Assembly: GCA_030512335.1 (NCBI GenBank)
Contig: JAULSU010000005.1
Span: forward strand, 1,612,001-1,676,000
Direction: 5' to 3'
DNA from: Immersiella caudata
Taxonomy: Eukaryota > Ascomycota > Sordariomycetes > Sordariales > Lasiosphaeriaceae
DNA: 64,000 nucleotides
Shown here one piece after another: positions 1-12,031 of the stretch (the first letter of the stretch is position 1; the number at the start of each line of letters is the position of its first letter). The translations under genes and the position numbers were made by a program. Under the pieces are notes generated by a model. That model ran no database searches, had not been told where the DNA came from, and saw only the letters and a list, made by a program, of their open reading frames with translations.

Positions 1-1635
1 TCAGCCCTATGCCACCGAGACGCAGGCGGCCGCACGCCATTCCCAGTCAGCTTGAAACTGATTGACGTTCACCGCTGGTGCATCGTCGTCCTCCCTGCAG
101 GGGAGGAGCCCGAGTACGCTGCGCTTAGCTACGTCTGGGGTCCCAGCCAGCAACCAAGCCTGGCCACGGACACACTTCAGCTTTGGTCCGCCAAGGGTGC
201 TCTGAGGGAGCATGTCAGTTTGCCGCAAACCATCCAGGACGCAATCCAGGTTACACAAGATATCGGCATGCGATTCTTATGGGTCGACGCTCTTTGCATC
301 GTGCAAGACGCAGAGAGGGAAAAGGCGTTGCAAATAAGGCAAATGGACCGCATCTATTCCCGGGCCTCACTGACTCTCGCTGCAACTGCTGGATACTGTC
401 GCATAGGCTTGCCCGGCGTCAGCGTGCCGTGGCGGCATACGCATCAGCCAGACGCTGAGGGTAACGGGAAGTATGAACCACACGAGACTCACCAGCTCAG
501 CCAGTGCAAAGTGGGCAACACATCTCTCATGGAGATCATGGAAAACCCGGACGCTTGGCTACGAGACTCGATCTGGCGACAACGGGGATGGACCTTCCAG
601 GAGGAGCTCTGCTCCAACAGGGTCGTTTACTTCCTGGAAAACAATCTCCTCTTTACTTGCGGCGAAGCAACCTGGCGAGCAGATGTGGCTCTGGAGCATC
701 TCCCTTCAGCAGTAGCACCAGAGTATCAAGACGACCATCGTCAACGAATCCGCGGTCTGACGTGTCAGCCTGACTCGATGGATCGACAGGAACTCATCGG
801 TCTGTTCCGGAAACTCGTTCACGGCTACATGCTGCGCACTCTCACTCGGGACGACGATATCGAGAATGCATTTTCTGGCGTCGCCAACGCTCTCTGTGGG
901 TTGCTCGGTCCGCTTTATCACGGTATACCTGAGAGGATATTCGGCGAGGTGATTGAGGGATGCTGGTGCTGGGACCTCATACTGGACAGGCGACAAGGGT
1001 TCCCATCTTGGTCCTGGACTGGCTGGAGGAGAGCCTTGCTTCCCGAAACGGGCAAAGTGAAAGACCCCGAAATCGGAATATCTCCAGCGAGGGCGCAAAC
1101 CGCATCCGGTCCTCTTCTTAAATTCTTCCGTCTGTCTCGCTATGGAGCGACGCCTCAGCCTCTGTTCGACCGCACCGTCGTCAGCCACTCTGAAAACAGC
1201 TTTCTCAACGACCACTTCCGCCCTGATGCAGATGAGATCAACAAAGGTCTGAAGAAAGTGCTCGCGCAGGCACAACAAGCCCCGAAAAACAGTTCCACAG
1301 ACTACATCGCTTTCTTCACCAGTATCGCCTTTCTCTCCATCACTCCCCTGTCCCACTTTTGGGAGGCTCAGGCAACCTATTCCGTCCATAAGAAGGGGGC
1401 TAGCCAGAAGAGGCTGACGACTATCCGCTTGCCAAGCGACCCGTATCGCAGGCAGATCCAAGGGTCTCACGCATTCATCGTCACGTCCAGGGGCGAGAAA
1501 GGATTCCAGCTCATGATGGTCGAATTTGTGGATGGAATTGCCTACAAGATTAACGCTACCGCCCCCGGTGAGCCGGTGAAGGGGGAAGATTGGATAGGGG
1601 TCGGTGCCGCGAGAAGTTTGGTCATCATGGGCTGA
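1..1635 (+). CDS. HET-domain protein, 5' end outside window
   Basis: The reading frame is open from the first base of the window to the TGA at 1633-1635, so the true start lies upstream; no ATG near 52 is needed. Near the start it carries the conserved blocks of a fungal heterokaryon-incompatibility (HET) domain: YAALSYVWG, then LPQTIQDAI, then FLWVDALCIVQD, then QMDRIYSRASLTLAA. About 180 residues later comes a WRQRGWTFQEE block, typical of the end of the domain, and FPSWSWTGWR, a conserved tail motif of HET proteins. The rest (about 200 residues) has no motif I recognise. HET proteins trigger cell death when incompatible hyphae fuse. The frame is uninterrupted and no intron is needed, so this copy looks intact as far as visible. 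Confidence 0.9.
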   Translation, partial: SALCHRDAGGRTPFPVSLKLIDVHRWCIVVLPAGEEPEYAALSYVWGPSQQPSLATDTLQLWSAKGALREHVSLPQTIQDAIQVTQDIGMRFLWVDALCIVQDAEREKALQIRQMDRIYSRASLTLAATAGYCRIGLPGVSVPWRHTHQPDAEGNGKYEPHETHQLSQCKVGNTSLMEIMENPDAWLRDSIWRQRGWTFQEELCSNRVVYFLENNLLFTCGEATWRADVALEHLPSAVAPEYQDDHRQRIRGLTCQPDSMDRQELIGLFRKLVHGYMLRTLTRDDDIENAFSGVANALCGLLGPLYHGIPERIFGEVIEGCWCWDLILDRRQGFPSWSWTGWRRALLPETGKVKDPEIGISPARAQTASGPLLKFFRLSRYGATPQPLFDRTVVSHSENSFLNDHFRPDADEINKGLKKVLAQAQQAPKNSSTDYIAFFTSIAFLSITPLSHFWEAQATYSVHKKGASQKRLTTIRLPSDPYRRQIQGSHAFIVTSRGEKGFQLMMVEFVDGIAYKINATAPGEPVKGEDWIGVGAARSLVIMG

Positions 1636-2133
1636 ATTGTCGGTGTCGAAGGTCCGTCCGTTTCTGTTCCAGACGGTCGATATGGCCGGGTAAAGAGACA
1701 GATGCGGAGTTTACCGAAGGATTGGCGAACTATCAGCAGCATATTTCACAGAAATCTCGCCTACCTGTTGATTATTTCCTGGTTACCATTTGGTTGGCGA
1801 AGGGAGCGACCCCGCTTAGGCATTCTTGTTCATATACCCCGACGCAAATTAAGCCCTACTTTCCACGTTCCCGGTAAAGTCGACGCGACCAGATGGTATC
1901 GCCTGCCTATAAATAGCCACAGGGCTGCGAAGATAACCGGACTATCTCCGACGAGCTGCACCGGGACAATTATGATTTCAACGTCACATATTGTATATCG
2001 GCCCGGACAGGTGGTCTCCGAAAGGTATTATTTTTCAATCACTTTATTTCACAAAAAAGAAGCTCAAACAAATCCAGGGTCTTGCCAGTGACCAAGTCTG
2101 TAGCTGGAGCTCGGCGCTGCGAGCTGCTAGAAA
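1636..2133. other. intergenic, no gene seen
   Basis: Spacer between the HET gene and the DUF4360 gene. The short open frames here show no family motif and no convincing splice structure. A TATAAATA at 1908-1915 has no gene directly after it. Confidence 0.5.
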
Positions 2134-2141
2134 TATAAATA
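2134..2141 (+). promoter_or_regulatory. TATA box of the DUF4360 gene
   Basis: TATAAATA lies about 115 bases before the ATG at 2256 and is followed by a CT-rich, ATG-free leader, as expected of a fungal core promoter. Confidence 0.5.
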
Positions 2142-2255
2142 TAGCCAAGTTCGCATGGGGTTTTGAACTTCTTTCGACTGTCACAAACGTGCTCTCACAA
2201 TCTCGTTTTCCCCATTTGCCAACAATCCCCTCTCGATACACAAACAACAATCATA

Positions 2256-2986
2256 ATGCATCTCACTCATGCCCTCACCATCCTCCTCTCCGCCATCGCC
2301 ACCGCATCCCCCCAAGACCCCACCCTCGCCCCTCCCGCCTCCGAGGTCCAAATCGCCGGTATCGCCTTTGCCGGGTCTGGATGCCCCGCCGGTTCCGTCT
2401 CCGGCAACCTCCTCCCAGAAACATCCAAGATCGCCCTCGCCTACACCGACATGATAGCGCAAACCGGCCGAAACACCACCGTCGCGCTCTCCCGCAGAAA
2501 CTGCCAGCTCAACGTCAAGGTCAGGCACCCTCCCAACTGGATGTTTTCCGCGCGGAAGACGACCTATCGTGGCCATGCGCGGATTCCGGTGGGGAGTAAC
2601 GGGACGGCCAGGGCTACTTATTATTGGTCGGGGTCGTCGAAGACGGTATGTGACTTTGCCCCTTATTTTCTGGGTGGATGCAGGTTGAAGGAAGGGAAGT
2701 GCTGACCTGATAGGCGATCTCAACCATGACCCTCCCGGGCCCATTCGACGGGGAGTTCACCAAGGTCGACGTTTTTAGTGAGGATAATCTGTCGTGGTCT
2801 CCCTGTGGGAGTGAGAGTATGATCAACATCAATGCGGAGGTCCGCTTGTTGCCTGTCAATTCGACTGAGCCTGCTTTGTTGTCGTTGACGAGTTTGGAGG
2901 ATGTGGAACTTGGTTGGATGTGGTGCGGCCCGAGGGTTACTACGAGCTCTACTAGTGCTGCTCCGACTTCTACGGATACCGTTTAG
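2256..2986 (+). CDS. secreted DUF4360 protein
   Basis: Two exons, 2256-2645 and 2714-2986, encode 220 residues. The 68-base intron has a GTATGT donor, a CTGAC branch site and a TAG acceptor, and joins in phase 0. The N-terminus MHLTHALTILLSAIATASP is a signal peptide. The mature protein has the DUF4360 pattern: a YRGHARIP strand, a TYYWSG strand just before the intron, then a DNLSWSPCGSES block with ININAEVRL after it, and a C-terminal GWMWCG. The family is common in secreted proteins of ascomycetes; its biochemical role is unknown. Six cysteines in the mature part could form disulfides. The last 17 residues are Ser/Thr-rich. The start is chosen because it is the first ATG after the TATA box that opens a signal peptide. 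Confidence 0.88.
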
Positions 2987-3363
2987 GGGGTGTGTAGGGG
3001 TGGATGGGTTTTTATGCGGTAGCTTCTCAGGGCATATGAGCTAGTACAAATGCAATGGTTGTGTTTCACTGCTCTTGGGATTCAAGGGCATCCGGTGAAG
3101 AGGCTGAGCCTACCGAAGTTGTGCCTACAGAATGATGTGACACTTCTGCGCGTTTGGAAGCGTAATTCCATTTTCATGCCCATGCTATTCGTGTGGCCAA
3201 ACGATTCTCTTTATTTTGGAAGCTACCAGAGAAAGAAACAACAGGTGATAAAAAGTGGAGAAAGAGCGGCATGAAGAGAACCACAGAAGAAAAGGAAAAC
3301 ATACCCTGAGTCCAACTGACGCAGAAACACTCGAGTAGGATTGACTGTCGAAACAAATCCCTC

Positions 3364-6300
3364 CTAAGAATCTTCTTTGCTAGAATCCTTGTCACTACAC
3401 ACGGAAACAACACCGCTATCATCGTCCGACTCATCACTGTCAGCCGGGAGAGGGAAGCCCCTCCACTCCGTCACAATCTCGTCCCCCTCCTTCCACTTGA
3501 ACGGCCCCTGGAAATTCGTCTCACCAACTTTCACCCTCCCTTGGAAACCCAAAAGGGGATACAACCGCCCCTGAATCCCATTGAACTCGAGAACCAACTT
3601 CTTCCCGTTGAGCGTGAACCAACATGTGTTTCTCTCCAGGTCAACCCCGCATCCCACCGTGTCCCCAGGTCCGTAGACCTGGTCCTTTCTGGCCTCGGAT
3701 CGGTAGCTAGGGCTTTTGCACATGGACCCAGAGGAGAGGTACCCACAGGACACGGCGTGGTATGCCCAGCGCTTGTGTTCCTGACCCGGGAAGGTTATGC
3801 CAGCGCCGCCGAATGTGCCGAGGCCAATGGCGACTGTTGAACTGGCAGCAGGACCCTCGGTACCCGATGAACTGGATGATGGTTCCTTGATGGCCACCTC
3901 AAAGTAGAAGCGGTTTAGGCCCGCGGGAAGCGGATTGTCGGTGGAAATGCACAGGCGTTGGGACGAGGAGCACGCCACCGACAAGCCGTCCTTGGACAAG
4001 GTGACGCGCGAGACATTGCTCGTCCAGCGCGATGGCACTGCGCCTGACCACGCGGCCTTCTCCAGATATGCTTCAGCATCTTTCTTCCCGTGCTTCCTTG
4101 CCAGCTCAAGGGGCGTCCAGCCGTATTTGTCACGGCGCGAAATATCGGCACCGTGCTGGCGGAGCTTTTTCAGGAGCTCGATGTTACCGTGCAGAGCGCA
4201 GACAGCGGCCGCTTCTGGGTTCTCACACGCTCCTCTGGGGTCGGCATCGATGAGTGTAGACACGCGCTCTCCTATCATCGGTTCGTGGCACAGTGTCCAT
4301 GTCTCCAACAAATGGGTCAATGCTGTCCTCCCCTTGGCATCCTTGAGTTTGATATCTGCACCGCCTTTTAAAAGGTAGTCGATGACTTCCAAGAAGCCAT
4401 ACCGTGCCGCACAGTGCAGTGCCGACATGCCTTTCTTGGTATCCTGCTTGTCAATATTGAGTCCGGGCATGTCATCCCTGTCCTTGGCAGCTTCAATGAT
4501 TTTCTCAACAACATCGAAGAGTCCGCCGCGAGCAGCTTGCCGCAGGGGTGTTTTGTCGTCGCTGTCGGGCTTATTGATTTCCGAAATTGCCATATGACTC
4601 CTGATGCCCCCCACGAAAAGCTGCTCTCCCGCGTCTTGTCTCCCGCTCATACAAGCGTACCAGAGCGCTGTTCTGTTGCGTAGGTCTGTCTTGAGCGGGT
4701 CAGCGCCACCCAAGTATAGGGCTTCTACGCAGTCGGGCTCCCCAAACAACGCTGCCTGGTGCAGCGCTGTCATCCCCTCTTTGTTTTGGTGCCCGACGTC
4801 AGCGCCTTTCTCTCTCAGGACCCAGATACAATGGCGATGAGCACCCATGGCGGCTATCTGAAGCGCCGTATTGCCGTGCTCATCTTCATCATCGATCTCG
4901 ACGATTTCGGATTTGACCAGAATATCCAGAAGTTCCACATCTCCGCGTCGTGCAGCTAGGTGGAGGGGTCTCATTGAGTTGTTGGGGAGCTCGGCGTTGA
5001 CGTCGGCCTTGTGCTTGGTCACAAAAGCTTCCAGGAGGTCATGCGGCACCGAGGGTCTGGAGAGCAGGATGTGGAGAGGTCGATTGCCGTCCCTTGCTTG
5101 GGCGTTGATTTCTCCCCCATGTGCCATGAGCATATCCAACGCGGCGACGTCGGCTCCTTGTCTCGCAAATTGGTGCAAGGCCGTCTCGCCTGTCGCCTTG
5201 CTCACCATTCCGGGATTGGCGCCATGTCTCAGCATTTGATCGACGGTACTTAGCGTGCAGTCGCTGGAGAGCCACAGATGGAAGCCCGATGGCGCTTCTT
5301 CCGTCTCGAAGTTGACGTCAGCGCCAGCCTTCAAGAGGAGCGTGAGAATCTCCGGCCGCCGACCCACCCGTGAGCTGGCTGCGGCCTGGATTGCGTTACA
5401 ACCCCCTGATAACTCGTTGACCTTGGCACCATTACTCAGGAGATGGTTGACCCAAGTGGCAAGTCCGAGATGACACGCGACATGCAAAGGCTCGCGCGCG
5501 GGTTCCGCGAAATTGTCCGTAAGGGTAAAAGGCCCGGATGATCTGGCCCTATACCGTCTCTGCCAGTTCCTGAATATGCGGCCATCATCAGCGGCAACAA
5601 AGCAGTCTAACCGCTCAAAAAGTTCGGCCCACTTGGTGCTCAGGCTCCCGGACCTCTCAACGGGCGTGCGGCGTTTCTCGGCCTGGCGGAGATGGTAGGG
5701 CCAGTACTGCACTTCATACCTCAGCGATGGATCTTTGATGTCGTCTAGAACGTCGTTCTTGTCGAATTCCTCCTCTTCGTCGCCATCTTGGACGTCTCCG
5801 TCTTTAAGCACGTTGTCGACTTGGGTCGGGGCTTTGTGCTTTCCGTCCCAGCGCTCAGCTCTCTGCCTGCGTGCACCTCCCAGAAAGTGGTTGAATCGCC
5901 GTACCTCCTTGTCCTCGTCATCCATCGAGTCGTCGCTATCGTCCCACTGCTCAAGATAACCAAGTTGATCGCGATACTGGACGGGCGGTGTCCCCTTCTC
6001 TGTTGACTTCTCCATGGATTTGGCCACCTTTATCATGTCCTTGAAGTCATGCCCCTGCATCCTGTCATAGAAGAGCTCTTCCTCTCGGTAGTCATGCCCA
6101 ATCTTTGATCTGTATTGGAATAGCTCGTGATTCAGGTGGGCAAGGCACGTCAGAGCAAGATCCAGGTGGCCCTCCTTCTCCGAGATTTGCAACGATATCG
6201 GCGGCGTGACTCCCGACTGGCACCGAGCACACAAAGCCCCGGCCTGGTGGTCCTGCGGGGTACCGACTGTGCTCGGGTCCGTGAAACAGTACTCAGCGAC

Positions 6301-8561
6301 TCTTTTCGCGTTTGGCACCACAATCCGGCAGCTGTCGTTGTCGCCATAGTGGAGTCTCAGGAACAGGCCATCGATGACTTTCAGCTGGTCCATCTCGACA
6401 TCAGACAACGGAGCAAAGTCATCTTTCAAGGCTGTCTGTATGCGCTTTCGGTAAACGCCGCTGAGGTCCTCCATCACGACTGCAGCCTGTGGCCATACCT
6501 TGCCGAGAAGTGACCAAGTCAGAGCGGTTCGTAGTAAGCGGGCATAGTCCGGGCCGATCCTCAAAAGCTCGGCATCATACCGGAGTCTGTGTCCGGCGTC
6601 GGGAAGGCGCTCAAGATGTTTCTCGAGTGGTCCCGATAACGGTTGACGCATCAGCTCCATCGCTTTCTCGAAGTATTCGAATCGGTAGTCATCATGTTCG
6701 ACGCGAGTCAATATATGCTCCTCTATGGTCTCAACATCTTTCTTGGTCAAACCTGGCACAGTTGAGAGAGATCCGCGTATCTTGCGCTTGAGGTCCCCGC
6801 CGTGATCGCTCTCAATCTTCTTCGATTTCTGTATCTCATGTGTCAGGTTGATGATGGGAGAGGGGCCAGTCGATCGAGACTCCGTAGACAGGTCGAGATG
6901 GAAAGGGGTGGCGGATCCGATCAACAGCTGAAGAGTCAGCTTGCCTCTTGACACAACGCTCCTGTTGCGGAAACAACGCAAAAGATGCGACAAACCGCCA
7001 GACAGGCCCCTCCACTCCTTTTGGGCGAGTGCATCGGCATCGTCTATCGTGATCAGCGCGTTCACTCCGAGCTTTTGCACAAGCGTCATGAAGGCGCTGA
7101 TGAAGCCGCAGGGATCTTTTTCATCCTGGAAGGGCGCTTCGGTCGCATCTGGCCCTCCCTCCTTGATCTTCGCAGGGGCCTCGTTCAGGACACCGTGAAT
7201 AGCGAGATAGTCGCGAATGGTTTTGCTGCAGTCCCTGAGCAAGTCGACGTTTTGTGTATCCTCGCTCAGGTTGCACGCAAGCGTGCACAGTTGGGCAATC
7301 AACGAATGGTAGACGTTGAGGGCTTTGCGGCTTCCTCCTTGACTTGAACGGCACGAAGAGTAGAGGAGGGTAACCGACTTGTCATCTTCGCGCCCCTCCA
7401 TGACCCGTTTGGCGATGACCGACAGGAGAGTCGACTTTCCGGCGCCTACTTTGACGTTAGAAAAAAAAAACATCAATTTCTGTCGTTGCACATACCCGCG
7501 TAACCGCTGATACACAGAAATGTACCGTCGCCGCCAACCCATTCCCGATAGGCCCACCGCCCGAACACCCACTCGCAAGTCCCAGGATACCTGGATGCGG
7601 CAAGATCCAGAAAGCCCTTGCGTGTGTCTTGAGAGAGACCCCGCAACGTCGCTTGCAACTCCCCGAACTCGTCGACGGCAAGCTCCCAAGACGTCTTCAT
7701 CTTAACTTGAACCATCGCATCCTTGATGTCATCCCTGACGCCCTCGCGTAGCTTTTCCAGTTGCTTCACCTGCTCATCGTGCCATAAATCGAGTTGCGGG
7801 CCGAAGGCGGTGATCTTCTCGACAGCACTCTCGATGCGTTCAACCGTCTGCTGGGTGACACCCAAGGCCTCGATGGATTTCTCCTGGAACACGGCCTGGC
7901 TGTCCACCAAGATCTTCTCCTTCAGCTCCGAAATCGCGTCCAACTTGCCCTGGAACTTTGCCTTTGTAGTTCCCAGGAAACTGCCCAACCCATGGCCGAC
8001 CTTCCCCACAAAGCTGGCCGAGAGATACATCTTGACGGTGAAGGAGAAGGCCAAGACGGCTGCGTAGGCGTCGATGATGGTTTCAAACAAGAGCTGCAGC
8101 ATGTTTCCGACACGCACGCCGGTCTTGTCGCGTCTGTCGTACAGCTCATCGTAGTGCTGAATGATGATCATGATCTCGCTGATGCTGCTCAACCCGGACC
8201 CAAACAAGTTATACAGCTCGTAGTTGCCCTGGATGGCCTGTAGGGTCAATTTCACGGCGTACCACGCCAAGCCAACCGACTCGGGCGCACTGGTGGTCGC
8301 ATAATCGCCAACCTGGATGAAGATGCTGATATTGTCCATGATTGTGGTGATCCACTTCTCCGGGATGACCTTGTTGCCCAAGAAGTTTTTGTTCGCCATG
8401 GTGCGAACATCCTCTGCGGCTTCCATAGCATGCTTCGGCTCCGTTCTCTCGGCGAGGAAGGCCTTGAGGGCGCTCTGCTCCTTGGAGTCGCGATACACGG
8501 CCTGGGCTTCTCCACGGAAGCGCGCCAGTGCTTCGTCGAAGAGTCGCGAGTGCCGGGCCAT
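3364..8561 (-). CDS. NLR-type receptor: Goodbye-NACHT-ankyrin-SPRY
   Basis: Exons 8561-7496 and 7445-3364 encode 1715 residues. The 50-base intron (GTATGT, CTAAC branch, TAG) falls inside the Walker A loop, and splicing rebuilds GYAGAGKST at residues 353-361, which confirms the junction. Residues 1-350 are a long helical region resembling the fungal STAND Goodbye domain. The NACHT domain follows, with LITIDDADAL near residue 490 as Walker B. Residues about 560-1000 hold the winged-helix-like part and a charged linker (DDSDDSMDDEDKE). About twelve ankyrin repeats cover roughly 1000-1475 (for example TALHQAALFGEPDCVEALYL). A SPRY domain ends the protein (about 1505-1680; WFTLNGKKL, LYPLLGFQG). 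NLRs of this kind are cytosolic sensors; here ankyrin and SPRY would be the ligand-reading parts. The gene is uninterrupted and probably functional. Confidence 0.9.
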
Positions 8562-9823
8562 CGTGACTGCCGGGTGGTGCGTTTCTTACAGTCGTTCTCA
8601 GGTTCGTGCGACGGCGCAGGGATGTGGACGATGCAGCGCAAAGATTGAGCTGAGGAGGGAAATTCCATCGTGCTAGACAGGAGGTTGGAACTGCTGGGTC
8701 GATTGGCGATTCCTGCCCAACCTCTCCCGGTCACGCTCTGCGTCAGTGGCGCCTGTATTCTGGGTATCCAGCTGCTGCATGGATGCGCATGTCTCTCATC
8801 GCCGTCGACCTATGGTGGAGCTCCACAGGCGGACGAAACCCTCCGCTGAGAAGCGATTGGGCAGCGATCGTCACCGCATGCTTCAGCCGCAAATCGTTCA
8901 GGGAAATCGAATGCCGCTTGGTTGAGCTGCGCACAACCTAGAACGCTACAGACGCCGCTGTCGGTCTTGGCGGCGGGGTTTTTGCGCACCGTTGATCTGG
9001 TCGTTATCGACATGGGCTGAAGTGAGGCAGGCGTGGAGGGGAAGAAGGTGGGGGTGGAGACAAAGATGGGAAAGGTGAGTTGCTCTTGGAAGGTGGGCTC
9101 GGCGGGTCTGTCGTCTTGGAGTCTTGCATTAAGGGGACTTGCTCGTTCTCGTTCCATCGGACAGCGAGTGGTTGCAAATGAGGCATTCCCAAGGTCGGGT
9201 TGAAGGTTGTTGGGCTTCGCCATTTGGTCGCTAACGGAAACGTCAATTCGTGGCAGAAAGGAACCGCCAGTCGCCCTTTCCAACTCCAGTGTGGTTTTTC
9301 CTCGCTCAGACACCCACAGCGTTGGCCGCTTCCAAGGTTCCACCTAGGTCGGTCATGTGCTAGAAATGGGAACGGGTCACCCCAGGGCATCCTCCTGTTG
9401 ACCTCTTCGTATTGAGCCGCCCGCAGTATCCATGGTCACAAGAGACTGAGCGTATTAGGGCTAGGTTGGCCTCCCATCCACCTTGTTCTTGCCGTGAACG
9501 GTGAAGTCTCTTGGTCTGTCCTTCGGCCCCCCCCCCCCGCGCCGCTCATCTCTGACTGAAGCCCTGCAGCGAACACGACCTGACCGGAGCCCTTCTAGTT
9601 GGAAATAAGGTGTGGAGACCCGAGGGGATCGATGGCAGGGTGCAATTGTCCGCACCGGTCGCTAAGGTGACTGGCGGCTTCCTCGCCCACGCCAATTTCC
9701 AGCAAACGCGCCTTCTGGGGGCTCTCAGCTGTCCACCTTTCTCCAACTACTGGGCCAATTTGGCGCCTCCCCTTCCACGCTCTCGTCGCTCAAACGTCCT
9801 TTACCTCCCGGCATTCGAGCATC
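8562..9823. other. intergenic between divergent genes
   Basis: About 1.26 kb separating the NLR (minus) from the broken amidase (plus). It contains a C-run near 9527-9539. Open frames up to 177 codons occur on the minus strand, but they are Pro/Ser/Arg-rich, lack family motifs and show no splice logic. I see no gene. Confidence 0.5.
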
Positions 9824-11195
9824 ATGGCCGTTCCGAGTCTTTTCACCATAACCCTCAACCAAATCGCCGCGGGGCTCGATTCCGGCGCCTTCACTATCCA
9901 GGACTTGACTCAGGCCTCACTCGCACGCATCGGCGAGGTCAACGAGATACTCCATGCCATCATCGAGTTGAAACCAAGCGCGCTGGCAGTTGTCCAATCG
10001 CTCGATGAGAACCTGAAGACCTCCGGGCGCAGAAGAGGGTTTGTTTCTTGCCTTGACCATCAGGAAGAGGACAAACTAACAATCTCTGCGCAGGCCCTTG
10101 TTCGGCGCGACCATCCTCATGAAAGACAATATATCCGTTGACGAAGGCGGGAGCAGTCATTCTGGGTAGCACCAACCTCCCAGCATGGCCAATTTTCGCT
10201 CAAAGGTGTCCAACTCCGGCTGGTCCCCGCGGGGTGGTCAGACCTTCGGTGCATATCACGACAAGATGAACCCTTCTGGAAGAAGCAGTGGTTCAGCCGT
10301 TGGCGCTGACATCGGGCTGTGCCTAGCGGCCATCGGTACCGAGGTCGGTGGGTTTCCCTATCCGCTCTTCTGCCTTCAGAACTGACGTTGGACACAGACA
10401 TGTGGAAGCCTGATATACCCAGCCAATGCCTACAATGTTGTGGCCATAAAGCCTACTCTTGGGCTAGTATCTAGGGAAGCAACCATTCCGGTTTCACTCA
10501 GCAAGGACACAATCGGCCCCCCTGCACGTGCCATCAAGGACGCTGCCGCAGTCCTGAGTATTATCGCCAGCCGCAACCCTAACGATGCCGCCACGGGGGC
10601 CATCCCATTCGACGAGATACCTGACTACACCGAGTCTTGCACAACCAGCGGGATCGGAAAACTCAATTTCGAGATCCCCCGGAATACCATATCAGGGGTT
10701 CCAAGACATGTGCTGGAGGACTTTAAGCATGCCATCCAGCAGCTTCGAACCCTCCATGTTGAGGTCATTGATGTTGAATTCCCAGGTTTCAGAGGCTGAT
10801 GGACTGGACTACGAAGACTGCCAGCAGGCCATAGCCACTGAGTTTCGAGTTTCCATGCATCAGTACCTGTCCCAGCTGAAGCAAAACCCGAGAGACATTC
10901 GTACTGTCGAGGACCTCATTGAGCTAACAAAGAATAACCCGGAGGAAGAGCTCCCTCACCGCGATTTGATACGTTGGGAGCTTGCCTCGAAGACGAGTCC
11001 TGATGATGGCCAATACAAGGCAGCGAAGGAGATGGAGGAGAGGTTTGCCGGACCGGAAGGCATTTCGAGTGCCATGGAAGCTCACTGTTTGGATGCCATC
11101 ATCACGGCCAACGTCGTAGAAACCTGTAACTATTTCGCGGCCGTAGGGGTTCGCCCAGGATCAGCGTTCCTCTTGGTTACGCACCTGACGACACT
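9824..11195 (+). pseudogene. amidase-signature enzyme, broken
   Basis: Starts well: the ATG at 9824 opens an amidase N-terminus (NQIAAGLDSGAFTIQDLTQA), with an intron near 10038-10094. Then come the catalytic-lysine motif ILMKDNIS, AGAVILGSTNL, NFRSKVSNSGWSPRGG, the serine motif SGRSSGSAVGADIG, and VAIKPTLGLVSREATIPVS with DTIGPPAR. These motifs lie in different reading frames. The stretch that normally separates the lysine motif from GAVILG is missing, frames shift near 10190, and another shift occurs near 10790. The last recognisable piece (NYFAAVGVRPGSAF) ends about where the diverged repeat begins at 11203, so the 3' end is lost as well. Amidases of this family hydrolyse amides with a Lys-Ser-Ser triad. 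This copy cannot make a full enzyme. Confidence 0.8.
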
Positions 11196-11202
11196 CCAGT
11201 CA

Positions 11203-11535
11203 AGTGGAACCACAGGAATGACACTATCGTGCAGGCACCAAACCGCCCATAAGTCTCCACATGTTTTGAGAATACCTATTTGCACCCTACGATACGTCTA
11301 TTTGAACCATATCCCTACGCATACCTACGCATAACCCCCAATTACCCACCCCTTAGCCCCAAGTCCTAAGGCCTCTTTTAAACTAGGTAAAAGTCGGGAT
11401 TCCTGCTAACAAGCCCTATCCAGATACGGGGTCGGGATCGTCGGCAAAGCTTTTTCGGAGGAAGTACTGGTCAAAGTTGCATTTAATCTGGAAAGCGTCA
11501 CGCGAGCTCGCGACGAACAGGCAGTGCATGTTGCG
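11203..11535 (+). repeat. diverged dispersed repeat, copy 1
   Basis: Two blocks match the sequence at 16770-16955 in the same order and orientation. Block one (11203-11263) shares AGGAATGACACT and CAGGCACCAAACCGCCC; block two (11437-11535) shares GAGGAAGT.CTGGTCAA and CTGGAAAGCGT. Between the blocks this copy carries about 165 extra bases absent from copy 2. Many differences are C/T or G/A transitions, which would suit repeat-induced point mutation. The type of element is not clear. The region 11536-12031 that follows holds no gene I can recognise. Confidence 0.65.
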
Positions 11536-12031
11536 TTGCAGACCTGAATGAGGCCGCTGATGAAAGATGGAAATCCTCAATGTAAAATTAGGGAGGCGCT
11601 GTAGAGATATCCCAAGAGTTCTACGAAGGCTCGAAAATGCGTTACACAAACTAATAAACACCTTGAGCTGACAGGAGGGGACATTAGCTGCGTTGTAGGT
11701 GACCTGGTTTTCCATCTGAAAATGCCTAGTATGTATTCCAAAACGCGTTATTTGCATTCAACAAGGCATTGAAGGGGGCCTGATCAAGGTTGAACGATGC
11801 CCGTCCAGTGTAAAGGACGCGGCAGCATCAGGCCATTGCAGCAGAATATTGCTGGGAGGGAAGCACTGACTACCCCTTTCGGAGCAATGATGTTGTACGG
11901 CTCTTTGCGGGCTGCATCATTACCGAGGTATCCCTTTTCTTATTAAGGTGGTATAGTCTCCTGATTTACAACTCACATAACCTACATCCATCAACACGTT
12001 CCGCTCAGGCTGCCTCCTCGTCAGCACTGAA

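Noticed and set aside
706..1470. 254-codon open frame on the minus strand inside the first HET gene
   Set aside because: Lies wholly antisense to conserved HET sequence, with no family motif; a codon-bias shadow.
2181..2744. 187-codon minus-strand frame over the DUF4360 gene
   Set aside because: Gly-rich mirror of the Pro/Ser-coding plus strand; no motif.
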